A DNA stretch of 64,000 bases from Mesorhizobium tianshanense (GTDB taxonomy: Bacteria; Pseudomonadota; Alphaproteobacteria; Rhizobiales; Rhizobiaceae), in assembly GCF_007830515.1 (NCBI RefSeq), contig NZ_VLKT01000020.1, forward strand, positions 1 to 64,000, written 5' to 3'. A model generated the notes under the pieces. It was not told where the DNA came from and searched no databases. It saw only the letters and a program-made list of their open reading frames with translations. The position numbers and the translations under genes were made by a program. This document shows, piece after piece, positions 62,636 through 64,000 of this stretch (within the stretch, counting starts at the first letter, position 1; each line of letters starts with the position of its first letter).

Positions 62636-62686
62636 CAGGCAGTGACCCTCCCCGGACCACGTTGTTCGTGGCCTCATGCAATCATA

Positions 62687-64000
62687 TCAGACGGGCACGT
62701 TCCAGATGTCTTTCGCATATTGGCGGATCGTGCGATCGGACGAGAACCAGCCGACGCGGGCGACATTGCGGATTGCCTTGGCGTACCAATCCGGGCTGTT
62801 GCGCCAGACGGCATCGACGTCGCGCTGGGTGGCGGCGTAGGCATCGAAATCCGCGGCGACCATGAACCAGTCGCCCTGATAGAGGCCGTTGATCAGGTCG
62901 CGGTAGCGTTCGGGATCGTCAGGCGAAAAAACGCCCGACGAAACGGCAGCCACGGCTTGCGCCAGTTCGGGAGAGGATTCGATGACGGATCGCGGATCGT
63001 AGCCGTTGCTGCGCCGCTCGGCGACCTCGGCGGTGGTCAGGCCGAAGATGAAGATGTTGTCGTCGCCGACGCATTCCTTGATCTCGACATTGGCACCGTC
63101 GAGCGTGCCGATGGTCAGCGCACCGTTCAGCGCGAACTTCATGTTGCCGGTGCCGGAGGCTTCCATGCCGGCAGTCGATATCTGCTCCGAAAGGTCGGCG
63201 GCCGGCATCATGATCTCGGCCAGGCTGACACTGTAGTTCGGCACGAACACCACTTTGAGCAAGCCGCGAACCGCCGGGTCGCGGTTGATGACCCTGGCGA
63301 CGTCGTTGGCGAGTTTGATGATCAGCTTGGCGTTATGATAGCTGGGCGCCGCCTTGCCGCCGAAGAACTTGACGCGGGGCATCCAGTCGCGTTCTGGATG
63401 GGAGCGGATCTGGTCGTAGAGCGCGACCGTTTCGAGGATGTTCAAGAGTTGGCGCTTGTATTCGTGGATGCGCTTGATCTGGATATCGAACAGCGCCGAG
63501 GGATCGACCTTGATGCCAAGGCGATTGGCGACGAGATTGGCAAGCCTAACCTTGTTTGCCCGCTTGACGGCCGCGAACTTGTCGCGGAAGGCGGCGTCGT
63601 CGGCGAAGGCATCGAGCTCCTTGATCGCATCGATGTCGTCGAGGAAGCGGTCGCCGATCGCCTCGCGGGTGAGCGCGGTGAGACCGGGATTGCACTGGAT
63701 CAACCAGCGCCGCGGCGTGATGCCGTTGGTCTTGTTGTTGATGCGGTCGGGGTAGAGCTTGTGGAGATCGGCAAACACCGTTTCCTTCATCAACTCGGTG
63801 TGCAGTGCTGACACGCCGTTGATCGAGTGCGAGCCGACAAAGGCCAGATTGCCCATGCGCACCCGGCGCTCGCCGTTTTCCTGGATGAGCGAGATTTGGC
63901 TGATCTGCTCATTCGAGAACTGGTCGGAGGCGCGCGCCTCCAGCAGCACTTCGGCGTTGATGGCGTAGATGATCTGCATATGGCGCGGCAACAGCCGCTC
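62687..64000 (-). CDS. glgP: Glycogen phosphorylase GlgP, C-terminal half (continues past window)
   Basis: The minus-strand frame runs off the right edge. About 437 residues are visible, beginning in E-R-L-L-P-R-H-M-Q-I-I-Y. They include the PLP-binding lysine in G-T-G-N-M-K-F-A-L-N-G, the preceding catalytic loop F-G-G-K-A-A-P-S-Y, and D-G-A-N-V-E-I. Family length is about 800-830, so the N-terminal half is outside. The enzyme releases glucose-1-phosphate from glycogen ends. It is the first visible gene of the glgP-B-C-A-pgm-glgX-aglA operon, and the promoter must lie outside the window. No damage in the visible part. Confidence 0.95.
   Translation of the reverse strand, partial: ERLLPRHMQIIYAINAEVLLEARASDQFSNEQISQISLIQENGERRVRMGNLAFVGSHSINGVSALHTELMKETVFADLHKLYPDRINNKTNGITPRRWLIQCNPGLTALTREAIGDRFLDDIDAIKELDAFADDAAFRDKFAAVKRANKVRLANLVANRLGIKVDPSALFDIQIKRIHEYKRQLLNILETVALYDQIRSHPERDWMPRVKFFGGKAAPSYHNAKLIIKLANDVARVINRDPAVRGLLKVVFVPNYSVSLAEIMMPAADLSEQISTAGMEASGTGNMKFALNGALTIGTLDGANVEIKECVGDDNIFIFGLTTAEVAERRSNGYDPRSVIESSPELAQAVAAVSSGVFSPDDPERYRDLINGLYQGDWFMVAADFDAYAATQRDVDAVWRNSPDWYAKAIRNVARVGWFSSDRTIRQYAKDIWNVPV

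Overview
The window is high-GC alphaproteobacterial DNA, most like Mesorhizobium or a close rhizobial relative. The evidence is the rhizobial glycogen operon order (glgP-glgB-glgC-glgA-pgm-glgX-aglA), a Trb-type conjugation module with the alphaproteobacterial accessory genes (trbK-alt, DUF2274, DUF736, DUF2840, DUF2493, DUF932, DUF7146, and a relaxase with DUF3363) and the many decayed insertion elements. This assignment rests on family recognition only, because no database search was run.

Layout. 1-0.9 kb: the end of an IS66-like transposase and an Hsp20 fragment. 1.0-13.7 kb, minus strand: a complete mating-pair-formation operon, traG-RHH-trbB-C-D-E-J-K-L-F-G-I followed by a truncated and an intact DUF2274 gene. 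13.7-14.8 kb: a toxin-antitoxin remnant and a dead serine recombinase. 15.1-20.2 kb, plus strand: a compact five-gene cluster with a 71-residue peptide ending in Gly-Gly-Phe-Val-Trp, two radical SAM/SPASM-like proteins, a PqqC/heme-oxygenase-like iron enzyme and a two-domain DUF6817 plus aspartyl/asparaginyl beta-hydroxylase protein. I read this as an undescribed RiPP (peptide-derived natural product or cofactor) pathway and consider it the main discovery candidate. 20.6-23.5 kb: a Fic protein, the 3' half of a tRNA-Pro (an attachment-site remnant), and overlapping integrase and excisionase genes. 24-41.4 kb: accessory and DNA-processing genes of an integrative conjugative element (ICE), interrupted by a frameshifted IS110, a multi-PAS adenylate/guanylate cyclase and a truncated tyrosine recombinase, and ending with the relaxase. 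41.4-44.4 kb: a PLP-decarboxylase tail, a HipA-like kinase fused to an antitoxin-like domain, and a helicase tail. From 44.4 kb on the DNA looks like core chromosome: an oligopeptide ABC transporter, a TadE/TadG pair and the glycogen operon, which runs off the right edge inside glgP.

How the parts work together. The T4SS operon and the relaxase/TraF/transglycosylase block belong to one conjugation system. Relatives usually keep traG directly behind the relaxase gene. Here the two lie 26 kb apart in opposite orientation, as if the segment from about 13.7 to 41.45 kb had been inverted. With the many pseudogenes this suggests a decaying ICE that may be immobile. In the RiPP-like cluster the precursor comes first, followed by a possible attenuator hairpin. 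The next three genes overlap by 4 bp (translational coupling) and the hydroxylase gene follows after 28 bp. In the glycogen operon successive genes overlap or nearly touch, joining synthesis (GlgC, GlgA, GlgB), breakdown (GlgP, GlgX, an alpha-glucosidase) and the glucose-1-phosphate/glucose-6-phosphate link (Pgm).
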